From Archaeoglobales archaeon (lineage in GTDB: Archaea; Halobacteriota; Archaeoglobi; Archaeoglobales; Archaeoglobaceae): 64,000 nucleotides of DNA. Every line of letters begins with the position of its first letter. The first letter of the stretch is position 1. The notes under the pieces were generated by a model. The model was not told the DNA's origin, searched no databases, and worked only from the letters and a program-made list of their open reading frames with translations. The stretch spans positions 1 through 64,000 of the forward strand of contig JAAOZI010000020.1 in NCBI GenBank assembly GCA_011605865.1, read 5' to 3'. Position numbers and translations under genes: made by a program. Positions 1 to 7,741 of the stretch are shown here, piece after piece.

Positions 1-275
1 GGTCCTGAACATAGGCTACCTCCATGGAAGTAGCGTTAACGGGGAACGCGGCCCTTGCTTCTAAGGTGAACGGGATGAGGTGGGAGCCTAAAAGGGCTGT
101 GAACAACCTACCGATGAGAGCCTTAGAAGCAAGAATCTCCCGGCTTTGGCCGTGGAGAGTGTCAAAATAGAGGTTAAGAGATCTGTAGGATAAGGGAGCT
201 GTGCTCCTGAACCGGCAGATACGGGGAAGAGTGTAAAGCCCTCTTAACGCCAAAAACTCGCCTTAAAAGGCGAGG
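1..275 (+). mobile_element. 3' remnant of an IS200/IS605-type (TnpB) element
   Basis: No intact gene lies here. One plus-strand frame ending at the TAG at 168-170 reads like the C-terminal tail of a TnpB (VNGMRWEPKRAV... then EARISRLWPWRVSK). A second short frame contains PEPADTGKSVKPS. The stretch 201-275 resembles the minus strand of 53.70-53.80 kb (shared GAACCGGCAGAT...TAA-ACGCC) and part of the minus strand at 40.04-40.08 kb (GTAAAGCC..CTTAACG), so it belongs to a family repeated in the window. It ends in a perfect palindrome, CTCGCCTTAAAAGGCGAG (257-274), of the kind found at the right end of such elements. The upstream part lies outside the window, so it could be the end of an intact element. 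Confidence 0.6.
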
Positions 276-333
276 TAGCCCACTCATTCAGCAATGGAAA
301 AGCTTAAAAAATCTGACGTTTAAAAGATTTGAA

Positions 334-408
334 TGCCAGCTAAAACTCTAAATCCAATTCAAGGATTCTACTTTAGCTATTTTAGCTTTAGCTGGCAGTA
401 TTTTAGCT
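334..408 (+). promoter_or_regulatory. repeat-rich control region of the aromatic amino acid operon
   Basis: An 11-bp perfect inverted repeat TGCCAGCTAAA (334-344) / TTTAGCTGGCA (387-397) brackets the region. The heptamer TTTAGCT recurs at 372-378, 381-387, 387-393 and 402-408. A TATA-like TTTAAAAG lies at 320-327, which would place a start near 345-350. The repeats could be an operator, or an RNA stem-loop in the leader if transcription starts upstream of 334. No regulator is encoded next to it. Confidence 0.5.
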
Positions 409-434
409 TCTAAAAATTAGGAGGTGTTTCTGCA

Positions 435-497
435 ATGGCTTCGGCGCTTTACACCTTTATGCTCTATAAATATAGAGGTGTTTTATATGATAGGTAA
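435..497 (+). CDS. putative Tyr/Phe-rich leader peptide of the aromatic operon
   Basis: This 20-codon ORF (MASALYTFMLYKYRGVLYDR) is too short for the ORF track. GGAGGTG at 420-426 lies 8 nt before its ATG, an ideal Shine-Dalgarno spacing. Four Tyr and one Phe make up a quarter of the peptide, and the operon it precedes makes Tyr and Phe precursors. Its stop (495-497) lies inside the next gene, whose ATG is at 487, and the ORF runs through that gene's ribosome site. I infer a regulatory leader. A chance ORF is possible, since AT-rich leaders give Tyr codons easily, but the strong ribosome site argues for translation. Confidence 0.55.
   Translation: MASALYTFMLYKYRGVLYDR
451..481 (+). promoter_or_regulatory. 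hairpin that would sequester the ribosome site of the ADTH synthase gene
   Basis: ACACCTTTATG (451-461) can pair with TATAGAGGTGT (471-481): 11 pairs including two G-U, with a 9-nt loop. The 3' arm contains GAGGTG (475-480), the ribosome site of the gene starting at 487. The 5' arm could instead pair with GGAGGTGT (420-427), the leader ORF's own site, so the two foldings exclude each other. Leader codons Tyr6 and Phe8 sit on the 5' arm. The pairing was done by eye; no energy was computed. Confidence 0.5.
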
Positions 498-1269
498 AAA
501 AAGATGGTTGAAGCGAATTATTAGGAATGGAAGGACATTGATCATGCCAGTAGACCACGGAGTTACCAAAGTTGAACAAGGGCTTGAAAACGTTGATGAA
601 TTGATTAGAACTGTTGAAGATTACGTGGATGCTGTAGTGTTGCACAAAGGTCTTGCAAAAAACTCCAAGATTCTTGAAGAAGTTGAAGTTGGATTGATAG
701 TCCACTTAAGCGCTTCAACATATCTGAGCAGGGATCCAAACGATAAAAGGATTATATCAGACATTGAAAGTGCTTTGAAGCTTGGAGCCGATGCTGTAAG
801 TGTTCACGTTAACATAGGCAGCGAAACGGAAGGTAGACAACTAGAAGAGCTTGGCAAAATTTGTGATCGAGGCGACGAGTATGGAATTCCGGTTCTTGCG
901 ATGATATACCCAAGAGGGAAAGTCGAACAAAACTTGGAAACCGTAAAACAAGCCGCAAGAGTGGGCTACGAGCTTGGAGCAGACATAGTAAAAGTCCCAT
1001 ATGTGGAAAAATTTTCGGAAGTCGTCCGATACTGTAAAGTTCCTGTTGTTATTGCTGGAGGTAGTAAGGGAGACGAAATAGAGCTACTGAGAAAAGTTGA
1101 GACTGCGATAAAAGAAGGAGCTACCGGTGTTGCAGTTGGCAGGAACATTTTTAGTAACCCCTCGCCTAGAGATATTGCTAGGGCCCTATATAGTATAATA
1201 CATGAGGGTATGAGTGCAGAGGAGGTTATCGAAAATGAAAGAAATCTGGCTTTGGGCAGATGGAGATAA
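487..1269 (+). CDS. aroA': 2-amino-3,7-dideoxy-D-threo-hept-6-ulosonate synthase (DhnA/FbaB-type aldolase)
   Basis: Class I aldolase-type TIM barrel that makes ADTH, the first step of the archaeal route to 3-dehydroquinate. The start at 487 is chosen over the track start (424) because GAGGTG lies 6 nt upstream and MIGKKRWLKRI matches the family N-terminus; this gives 260 residues, close to the usual length of about 265-273. Visible features are MPVDHGV near the N-terminus, the barrel strand DIVKVPYVE with the Schiff-base-type Lys, and the phosphate-binding IAGGSKG and GVAVGRNIF near the C-terminus. The family also contains FBP aldolases. The next gene (DHQ synthase II) fixes the role. It is the first gene of the operon and overlaps the next gene by 35 nt. 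Confidence 0.88.
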   Translation: MIGKKRWLKRIIRNGRTLIMPVDHGVTKVEQGLENVDELIRTVEDYVDAVVLHKGLAKNSKILEEVEVGLIVHLSASTYLSRDPNDKRIISDIESALKLGADAVSVHVNIGSETEGRQLEELGKICDRGDEYGIPVLAMIYPRGKVEQNLETVKQAARVGYELGADIVKVPYVEKFSEVVRYCKVPVVIAGGSKGDEIELLRKVETAIKEGATGVAVGRNIFSNPSPRDIARALYSIIHEGMSAEEVIENERNLALGRWR

Positions 1270-2200
1270 CTGGGAAAAAGTAAAAGAGATGCTAAAAGAT
1301 GCGATCGAACTCGGATTTGATGGAGCAATAGTTAGAAATGAATTCACAGATAAGGCAAAAAAGCTAGGCAAAATAAAAATACTGAACTCTGATGAGCTAA
1401 TAGAAATAAGATCGGTTGAAGACCAAGAAAGAGCTCTCAAGAAAGATGTCGCCATTATCAAGTTCTTGGACTGGAAAGTGATACCGCTGGAAAACATAGT
1501 GGCAATGAAAAAAGGAAAGGCAATAGTAATAGTCGAGAATCTTGAAGATGCAAAGCTCGCTTTGACAACACTTGAAAAAGGCGCAGACGGAATAGCTGTC
1601 AGCGGAACTCGAAACGATTTAAAGAAATACTTTGAGATCGTAAAAGGTACTGAAAAAACTTTGAATCTTTCTAAAGCGAAAATAGTAGAGATAAAACCCC
1701 TAGGGCTCGGCGAGAGGGTTTGCATAGATACCGTTTCAATTATGAATCCAGGAGAAGGTATGTTGGTAGGGAATAAGGCTTCTTTCATGTTCTTAGTGGC
1801 GAGTGAGAGTGAGGAGAGTGAGTACGTTGCCTCAAGACCTTTCAGAGTTAACGCGGGTAGCGTTAACGCATATTTGAAAGTTGGAGATAAAACTAGATAT
1901 CTCTGCGAGCTGAAAGCTGGAGATGAAGTGGAGATCGTAAGATTTGACGGTAAAGTAAGAAAAAGCTATGTTGGGAGAGTGAAAATTGAGCGAAGACCCC
2001 TCCTTTTGGTTGTTGCAGAGGTAAATGGAGAGACTGGAAGCATAATTCTTCAGAATGCTGAAACCATAAAGCTCGTGAATCCAGAAGGAAAACATCTCTC
2101 AGTTTCAGAGCTCAAAGAGGGTGATGAAGTACTTGCATGGATTGGGGAAAAGGCCAGGCATTTCGGCGTTAAAGTTGAAGAATTCATAATAGAGAGATGA
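1235..2200 (+). CDS. aroB': 3-dehydroquinate synthase II
   Basis: Converts ADTH to 3-dehydroquinate by NAD-dependent oxidative deamination and cyclisation. It is the archaeal replacement for bacterial AroB and works directly after the upstream enzyme. MKEIWLWADGDNWEKVK is the typical N-terminus. GAGGAGG shortly before the ATG at 1235 supports this start rather than 1214, giving 321 residues. The first half is barrel-like (IVENLEDAKLALTTLEKGADG). The C-terminal half is the beta-rich domain typical of the family (ASRPFRVNAGSVNAYL). The reading frame ends inside the next gene's start (TGATG). Confidence 0.9.
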   Translation: MKEIWLWADGDNWEKVKEMLKDAIELGFDGAIVRNEFTDKAKKLGKIKILNSDELIEIRSVEDQERALKKDVAIIKFLDWKVIPLENIVAMKKGKAIVIVENLEDAKLALTTLEKGADGIAVSGTRNDLKKYFEIVKGTEKTLNLSKAKIVEIKPLGLGERVCIDTVSIMNPGEGMLVGNKASFMFLVASESEESEYVASRPFRVNAGSVNAYLKVGDKTRYLCELKAGDEVEIVRFDGKVRKSYVGRVKIERRPLLLVVAEVNGETGSIILQNAETIKLVNPEGKHLSVSELKEGDEVLAWIGEKARHFGVKVEEFIIER

Positions 2201-2793
2201 TGCTCGTAGCAACGGTTTCAAGTTCCAGGGAAATAGAGCTTGCGAATGCAGCAGATTTGTTAGAGCTAAGGCTTGATCTCGGAATTTTCGATTTTCTGCC
2301 CAAGCTTAGATATATCGTAACTTGCAGGAGAAAAGCGGACGGAGGGGCTTACGAGGGCAGTGAAGAGACTAGAATTGAAAAGATAAAGATTTTTGCAGAA
2401 AAAGTGAACGCAGAATTCGTAGATATAGAGTTTGACGTTCCAGACGATTTTCTTGACTTCAAATGCGGAATAATCGAATCCTACCACAATTTCAAAGAGA
2501 CGCCAAGCTTTGAATTCCTGAGGGATCTTGTAGAAAGTAAAAGAGGGGATTATTATAAGATTGCAACAATGGGAAAGACGATGGATGACTGGAAAAAGAT
2601 CGTAAGGCTTCTTCTAGAGTTCGAAGACATTATAGCGTTTCTCATGGGCGAAGAGTTTAGATTCACAAGAATTGCATCCGCTTTATTGGGATCCCCTTTC
2701 ATCTACTGCTATGTTGGATTAAAAAAAGCCCCCGGACAAATAGAACTTAACGAAGCATTAAAAATCCTCAAAAGTCTTGGAGTGAGAAAATGA
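2197..2793 (+). CDS. aroD: 3-dehydroquinate dehydratase, type I
   Basis: Dehydrates 3-dehydroquinate to 3-dehydroshikimate through a Schiff base. It is 198 residues, a short archaeal type I form. LELRLDLG near residue 22 carries the substrate-binding Glu/Arg. ESYHNFKETP near residue 95 contains the catalytic His, and YYKIATMGKTMDD near residue 115 the Schiff-base Lys. Its ATG overlaps the stop of the preceding gene and its stop overlaps the following start, so translation is coupled. ATG at 2200 is an equally possible start. Confidence 0.9.
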   Translation: MMLVATVSSSREIELANAADLLELRLDLGIFDFLPKLRYIVTCRRKADGGAYEGSEETRIEKIKIFAEKVNAEFVDIEFDVPDDFLDFKCGIIESYHNFKETPSFEFLRDLVESKRGDYYKIATMGKTMDDWKKIVRLLLEFEDIIAFLMGEEFRFTRIASALLGSPFIYCYVGLKKAPGQIELNEALKILKSLGVRK

Positions 2794-4625
2794 AGATACT
2801 AATTTACGGAGTTGGCGATTTAGGCTCCTTGTTAAGGAATTTCTTCTATGAAAGAGGTTACTACACCAAAGGATATGACATCGATGATAAAAAGAGAGAA
2901 ACAAATGATATCTCAGAGTTTGATCTCATATTCGTCTGCACCCCCATGGAAGAAATAAGAACCGCACTTGCACACATAAGAGCTGAGGCCAAAAAAGATG
3001 CCTTGCTCGTAGATGTTGCATCGGTTAAGTCTATTTCGCTTCCTCTATTCGAAAAATCCGGCTTCGATTTTCTAAGCATTCATCCACTTTTCGGGAAGGA
3101 TAGCGAATTTGCCCTTTCCAACATAATAGTTGTCCACGAATCTGGAAGAGAGGAAGAAAAAACAATTTTAAATGAATTTACAAAAAGTGGTGTAAGTATT
3201 ACAAAGATGAGTCCCGTTGAGCACGATGAAGCGATGAAGAAAATACAGGGATTAACTCACTTTCTGTTGCTCTCCTTTGCAGATTTCTATGAAAATACAC
3301 CCTTTGCAACCCAACTATACAGGGTTCTTTCAAAGCTTTCTTCCCGTTATTTCAGTCAGAATTGGGAGATGTGCTATCTAATCCAGAAAAACGCTGAGAA
3401 AGAAAGAGAGGAGTTCATAAAGAGATTAATTGCCTTTAACGAGTTAATAAAGGATAAGGAAGCTTTTAGAAAACTCTTCTTTTCCCTTAGCAAGAAATTG
3501 CCAGGCGCTAGAGATACCAAGATGATTCTTGAAATCTCGAAACTTACAGCAGAATTGGACAGCCTCGAGAAAATGAGGGGGGCGATTGAACTCATAGATT
3601 TAACAATCCTAGATCTGCTTGAAAAAAGGGTTGAAATAGCAAAAAGAATTGCTGAGATTAAAAAACAAAGAGATGAACCAATTGAAGCAAAAGAAATTGA
3701 AGAAAAAAGAACAAGAGAGATTTTAAAAAGAACAAAACTCAGCCCGATATATGTTGAGGAGATATTTTCAAAGATAATGGAAATGACGAAAAAAGAGGAA
3801 TACAGTATTCTAGGGATAAACAAAACAGTTGCGGTACTTGGACCCAAGGGAAGCTTCAGCGAAGAAGTTGCCTTAAGACTTGTTGGCTCGCGGCTACCAT
3901 TGAGATACTGCGCAACCACGGATGAGATAATAAGACTCGTAGAAAGCGGGGAGGTTGATTATGGAATAGTTCCAATAGAAAATTCTGTGAATGGAACGGT
4001 CTTACCAGTTCTCGATGCTCTGCTTAGTCACGAAGTTGAAGTTTTCGGAGACGTCGATTTGGAAGTCAATCATTGTCTAGCCGCAAAAAGAGAGCTGAAA
4101 TTCAGCGAAATAAAAGCAATTTACTCACATCCACAGGCAATCGCGCAATGCATGGGTTTCATAAACAATTACCTGCCCAATGCAGAGATAAGATACACGT
4201 CGTCGACTAGCGATGCCGTAAGACTGCTGGATGATTACTCGGCAGCCATAATTTCCGAGAACGCCGCAAAACTGTATAAATTAGTAATACTTAGGAAAGG
4301 TATCCAAGATCTAGGAGACAGAAATTTAACGAGATTTTACCTGATAAGAAAGAAGACGGGGAATATGAAGGGAAGTATAACTTCTTTATTCTTCGCTGTT
4401 GAAGATAAACCTGGAGCGCTCAAAAATGTGCTCGAAATATTTTACAAAAAAGGAATAAATCTAAGAAAACTCGAATCCCGCCCAGCAAAGACAGGACTTG
4501 GGGACTACATCTTCTTCGTTGAAGTAGAAGCTCCCTTAAGTGAAGAAGATGTCAAAGAATTAAAAGAGGTAACAACTTTTTACAAGATTATCGGGGTTTT
4601 CGACAGGGTGAGTCGCTTACTCTAA
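2790..4625 (+). CDS. trifunctional prephenate dehydrogenase / chorismate mutase / prephenate dehydratase
   Basis: A 611-residue fusion that covers both Tyr and Phe terminal branches from chorismate. Residues 1-250 form a TyrA Rossmann domain (IYGVGDLGSLL; FDFLSIHPLFGKDS). About 255-340 is an AroQ chorismate mutase helix bundle (IELIDLTILDLLEKR..IAKRIAEIKK). About 345-520 is prephenate dehydratase (VAVLGPKGSFSEEVALR; VPIENSVNGTV; SHPQAIAQC). About 527-611 is a regulatory ACT domain with the ESRP motif (LRKLESRP), which usually binds Phe. The same three-part fusion is known from Archaeoglobus. It is the last gene of the operon. The NAD or NADP preference cannot be read with confidence. Confidence 0.93.
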   Translation: MKILIYGVGDLGSLLRNFFYERGYYTKGYDIDDKKRETNDISEFDLIFVCTPMEEIRTALAHIRAEAKKDALLVDVASVKSISLPLFEKSGFDFLSIHPLFGKDSEFALSNIIVVHESGREEEKTILNEFTKSGVSITKMSPVEHDEAMKKIQGLTHFLLLSFADFYENTPFATQLYRVLSKLSSRYFSQNWEMCYLIQKNAEKEREEFIKRLIAFNELIKDKEAFRKLFFSLSKKLPGARDTKMILEISKLTAELDSLEKMRGAIELIDLTILDLLEKRVEIAKRIAEIKKQRDEPIEAKEIEEKRTREILKRTKLSPIYVEEIFSKIMEMTKKEEYSILGINKTVAVLGPKGSFSEEVALRLVGSRLPLRYCATTDEIIRLVESGEVDYGIVPIENSVNGTVLPVLDALLSHEVEVFGDVDLEVNHCLAAKRELKFSEIKAIYSHPQAIAQCMGFINNYLPNAEIRYTSSTSDAVRLLDDYSAAIISENAAKLYKLVILRKGIQDLGDRNLTRFYLIRKKTGNMKGSITSLFFAVEDKPGALKNVLEIFYKKGINLRKLESRPAKTGLGDYIFFVEVEAPLSEEDVKELKEVTTFYKIIGVFDRVSRLL

Positions 4626-4908
4626 GGATTGCATCCAACTCAAAGCTAAAAGAAGTCTTGAAGTCTTAATTTTTAATCTTAAAACTGAAAATCTGCCTTT
4701 CATGGATAGAAAAGCTTATAAGGATGTATTCCTATATCAGGTACTTGAAGGCAAAAATGCCTCCATATATCTGCTCTATGCCTTCCAAAACGCCTGTAAC
4801 GAAACCATTTATTAGGCAGAAAAAAGAGAAGAGAACAGGTATATTAAAACTTGCACTTGCCTCCCCGCTAAAGCGGAGGGGGCTGCCCTTTAGGGAGGAG
4901 GAGGTTGG
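4626..4908 (+). promoter_or_regulatory. mptA upstream region with TATA boxes and a GC hairpin
   Basis: Two TATA-like boxes are visible, CTTATAAG (about 4712-4719) and TATATTAAAA (about 4840-4849). A stem-loop, CCTCCCCGCTAAAGCGGAGG, follows near 4860-4880. The hairpin and the nearby CCCTTTAGGG resemble the CCCTAAAGGG ends of the IS200/IS605-type fragments elsewhere in the window, so part of this leader may derive from such an element. GGAGGAGGAGG directly before mptA is its ribosome site. The 69-codon ORF 4724-4933 is not convincing. Confidence 0.4.
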
Positions 4909-5829
4909 ATGCTTCCAGACATACAGCTACTAAAACCTGATGTCCCCATTGAGCTTAGCAAGGTTGGAGTTACCGGAATAAGAAAACTTGTTCAGGTTTC
5001 GAGAAAAGATAAAAGGCCCGTAATACTCATCGCAACCTTCGAAGCTTTTGTGAATCTCCCCTCTCACCTGAAGGGTGTCAGTTTGAGCAGAAATTTTGAA
5101 GTCATTGATGAGGTAATTGAAAGTTTGACTGCCCAACCAATCGAGAATATTGAAGATCTAGTGATAAAAATAGCGGAAATTCTGCTTGAAAGACACGAAT
5201 ACGCAACTAGAGCCGAGGTTTCGATGGTGGCCGATTTTATAATGAGAAAAAAGACTCCGAAAAGCGGACAAAAGACACAAGAAGTCGTAAAGATCTTCAG
5301 CGATGCTATAGCATCCATAGATGGTAAAAAAATTGTATTCGTTGGAGCTGAGGTTAGTGGAATAACTGTCTGTCCCTGCGCTCAGGAGCTGGTGAAATCT
5401 AAGGCAATTGAAAAGCTTATGGAGATGGGTTACAGCGAAAAAGAGATTTCAAAGATAATCTCTGCAGTTCCAATTGCTTCCCACAACCAACGAGGGAGAG
5501 CAAAGATAAAGATTCAAGTCAGAGACGATTTCAGGGTTTCGATAACGAAGCTGATTGAAATAGCAAAATCTGCGATGAGCTTCGAGACTTTCGAAATACT
5601 AAAGAGAGATGACGAGCTTGATATAGTCGAAAAAGCGCACTGCAATCCGATGTTTGTCGAAGATAGTGTTAGAAAAATGGCTTTGGAGCTAATAAAGGCC
5701 TATCCGCATGCTCCAAACGATATATTGGTATTTCTAAGACAGGAAAACGAAGAGAGTATCCATCAACACAACGTTATAGCTGAAAAAATCGCCACAATTG
5801 GCGAATTAAAGGCTGAAATCAATCTCTAA
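4909..5829 (+). CDS. mptA: GTP cyclohydrolase MptA (FolE2 / type IB family)
   Basis: First enzyme of tetrahydromethanopterin synthesis: it converts GTP to 7,8-dihydroneopterin 2',3'-cyclic phosphate in an Fe(II)-dependent reaction. The protein has 306 residues, the usual length. The family's catalytic Cys region is clear ([12 protein letters not shown] near residue 155). [12 protein letters not shown] near 190 and [17 protein letters not shown] near 245 supply further conserved active-site residues. A long purine-rich ribosome site precedes ATG 4909. It is convergent with rbcL, with stop codons overlapping by 4 nt. H4MPT is the C1 carrier expected in an Archaeoglobales-type organism. Confidence 0.9.
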   Translation: MLPDIQLLKPDVPIELSKVGVTGIRKLVQVSRKDKRPVILIATFEAFVNLPSHLKGVSLSRNFEVIDEVIESLTAQPIENIEDLVIKIAEILLERHEYATRAEVSMVADFIMRKKTPKSGQKTQEVVKIFSDAIASIDGKKIVFVGAEVSGITVCPCAQELVKSKAIEKLMEMGYSEKEISKIISAVPIASHNQRGRAKIKIQVRDDFRVSITKLIEIAKSAMSFETFEILKRDDELDIVEKAHCNPMFVEDSVRKMALELIKAYPHAPNDILVFLRQENEESIHQHNVIAEKIATIGELKAEINL

Positions 5830-7118
5830 ACGTGCACGCTTTTTCCCCACTTCTCCAAAGCTCTAGCCAGCTCTTTATTCTGTTTTGCAAATTCTTCCAG
5901 TTCAAAACCGCTTTCAATAGCTTCCAAAGCCTGTCTTACTGCCATTGCACCTGCTTTTGGCCCGTCTGGATGTCCCAGAACACCCCCACCTATTTGTAAA
6001 ACAATGTCTTTGCCTAGGGTTTCGACGAGCATGGGTAAAACTCCTGGATGCAAACCACCAGATGAAACGGGCATTGCCCTTTCTATTCCATAAAAGCTCT
6101 GCTCAAATTGATAACTGACTTTAGGTCTGTAAAATTCGCTTCTCAGCATTTCAGCTATCTGAACAGCCTCATCTTTAGCGCTTTCAAGTTTTCCAAAACC
6201 AGCGGTTCCTATATGCAACTGATCTATCCCTATGATTCTATAAAGCTTAGCCAGAAGAAACATAGAGATCCCGTGATCATGTCTGGTAAAAGCCGCATGC
6301 ATTGCCCTGTGACCGTGGATGGCCATGTCGTAATCCCTAGCTAAGTCTCTTATGTAAGTAAGCGAGCTCCACCCACATACCACCACATCAACCATTACAT
6401 AGGGATTTCCGTAGTCCGCAACGAGCTTTAGCCTCTTTTCCATTTCCCTTACATCAGCCGTGATATTCGCAAGCCATACTTTTCTTTCACCAGTTTCTCT
6501 TTCAACTTTCTCAATCACACCCATTATCTTCCTGCATCTTTCCTCGAACTTGCAGAAGTTCTGACTCGTGAGATTTTCGTCATCTTTAACAAAATCAAGT
6601 CCACCAAGCAGAAGATCTTCCGAAAGTTTCTCAACCTCATCTGGGGTATAACCAACCTTCGGCTTAGGAACTGTTCCAACTATAGGTCTTTCGACGCCAA
6701 AAATTTTCTTTACATTTATCCCCTTTAACGGTCCTTTGAAATGCTTAATGAAATCTACTGGGATTCTAAGATCGAGCAGTTTCAGCCTTTCGACTCTCCT
6801 CATCCCAAATACATTACCCGCAACCGAAGCCAAAAGTCCTGGAATATTTCCGGGTTCGAACAAATCAGCAGGATAACTTATATTTACAATCCAGCCGTTA
6901 TGCTCGGGCAAAAATCTGTACGCCTTTGCAGACAATTTTTTAACCCTATCAAAATCATACCAGCCAAAAAGTTCTGTCCACGTTCCCGTGCTACTCTCAG
7001 CTGCAATAGCCCCGGCAACTTCCTCTATCGAAAAACCTTGGGCTGGTTTCACGAAAAAAGAAGCTATGAATTCGTCTTTCGGCTCATAATTTTTTACAAC
7101 GTAATCCTGATATTTCAT
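5826..7118 (-). CDS. rbcL: ribulose bisphosphate carboxylase, archaeal form III large subunit
   Basis: A 430-residue RuBisCO. Catalytic elements are retained: TGTWTE near residue 45, [10 protein letters not shown] near 155, the carbamylated-Lys motif [11 protein letters not shown] near 180, [12 protein letters not shown] near 270, loop 6 Lys in GTAGFGKLE near 305, SSGGLHPG near 355 and [12 protein letters not shown] near 380. This separates it from form IV RuBisCO-like proteins. Form III enzymes act in AMP/nucleoside degradation (ribose-1,5-bisphosphate to RuBP to two 3-phosphoglycerate) rather than a Calvin cycle. No AMP phosphorylase, isomerase or phosphoribulokinase is present in the window. 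It is a single gene transcribed leftward. Confidence 0.94.
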   Translation of the reverse strand: MKYQDYVVKNYEPKDEFIASFFVKPAQGFSIEEVAGAIAAESSTGTWTELFGWYDFDRVKKLSAKAYRFLPEHNGWIVNISYPADLFEPGNIPGLLASVAGNVFGMRRVERLKLLDLRIPVDFIKHFKGPLKGINVKKIFGVERPIVGTVPKPKVGYTPDEVEKLSEDLLLGGLDFVKDDENLTSQNFCKFEERCRKIMGVIEKVERETGERKVWLANITADVREMEKRLKLVADYGNPYVMVDVVVCGWSSLTYIRDLARDYDMAIHGHRAMHAAFTRHDHGISMFLLAKLYRIIGIDQLHIGTAGFGKLESAKDEAVQIAEMLRSEFYRPKVSYQFEQSFYGIERAMPVSSGGLHPGVLPMLVETLGKDIVLQIGGGVLGHPDGPKAGAMAVRQALEAIESGFELEEFAKQNKELARALEKWGKSVHV

Positions 7119-7154
7119 GACAGGGAAAATCTTATTAAAAATAAAAATCTTTCC

Positions 7155-7691
7155 TCATTTAAGTCCCAAAAAATCTCTAACATTTGCAACACCTTTTATC
7201 GCAACCTCAAAAAACTTTTCTAAGGGCATTAATTTCTCTATTTGCCTAATCCTATCCCCATCACATCCAGCCGCGAAACTCTTTTCTTTGAATTTCTTTT
7301 TCACGGTCTTAACACTCACCTCAGCTATTTTGCCATCTTTAACTAAAGCACAAGCTATTATTAATCCAGAAATGCTGTCAGAAGCCTGCAATGCTATCTC
7401 TATCGGTTTTTCGTAATTCCCAAAAATGTGGTGGTTGTGTCTTTTAACGATTTCCGCTATTTCTTCAAAACCTTCTCTTCTAAGAATTTCCTCTGCAAGG
7501 ACTCCGTGCTTAGTCATATCTCCTCCGCAAATCTCATAATCTATGTCGTGCAAAATGCCCACCACCCAGTAAAGTTCCTCGTTATCGTTGAGCTCCCTAG
7601 CAACTTCTCTCATTATCGAAGCCGTTGCAACGCAATGCTTTACAAGAGATTCATCCTTCACATACTTTCTAAGAACCTCAAACCCATACAT
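7155..7691 (-). CDS. HD-domain phosphohydrolase
   Basis: A 178-residue HD-superfamily protein. Metal ligands are recognisable: VKHCVAT (His near 19), GILHDID (HD near 48), and later KRHNHHIFG and ALQASDSISG (Asp near 105). This is the usual H...HD...H...D order of HDIG hydrolases. Such proteins hydrolyse nucleotides or cyclic nucleotides, and the substrate cannot be deduced. The neighbours give no clue. The ATG at 7691 lies about 26 nt from a TATA box shared with the divergent acylphosphatase gene, so the mRNA is probably leaderless. Confidence 0.8.
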   Translation of the reverse strand: MYGFEVLRKYVKDESLVKHCVATASIMREVARELNDNEELYWVVGILHDIDYEICGGDMTKHGVLAEEILRREGFEEIAEIVKRHNHHIFGNYEKPIEIALQASDSISGLIIACALVKDGKIAEVSVKTVKKKFKEKSFAAGCDGDRIRQIEKLMPLEKFFEVAIKGVANVRDFLGLK

Positions 7692-7713
7692 GAAATATAC
7701 TCAAAATTAAAAT

Positions 7714-7721
7714 CTTTATAA
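7714..7721. promoter_or_regulatory. shared central TATA box of a divergent gene pair
   Basis: CTTTATAA sits in the middle of the 50-bp gap between the HD-protein gene and acyP. Its centre is about 25 nt from acyP's ATG and about 26 nt from the other ATG, the archaeal TATA-to-start distance in both directions. Neither gene has a Shine-Dalgarno site. Confidence 0.55.
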
Positions 7722-7741
7722 CTCGCCTAATTACTCAACTC

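Noticed and set aside
1-300. An RNA gene (such as 7S or RNase P RNA) at the left edge
   Set aside because: The strand reads as TnpB tail codons plus an IS-end palindrome and has relatives at 40 and 53.7 kb, so a mobile element remnant explains it better.
424-486. N-terminal extension of the ADTH synthase ORF in the track
   Set aside because: GAGGTG before ATG 487 and the family N-terminus fit the later start; the extension overlaps the leader ORF in another frame.
966-1788. Long minus-strand ORFs opposite aroA'/aroB' (120 and 200 codons)
   Set aside because: Ser/Leu/Phe-rich translations typical of antisense shadows of AT-rich genes, with no ribosome sites or family features.
4724-4933. 69-codon ORF upstream of mptA (MYSYIRYLKAK...)
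   Set aside because: Its ATG lies almost on top of the TATA-like box, it lacks a ribosome site and its second half reads through the palindromic IS-like sequence. The Tyr-rich start tempted a second leader-peptide call, but nothing supports translation.
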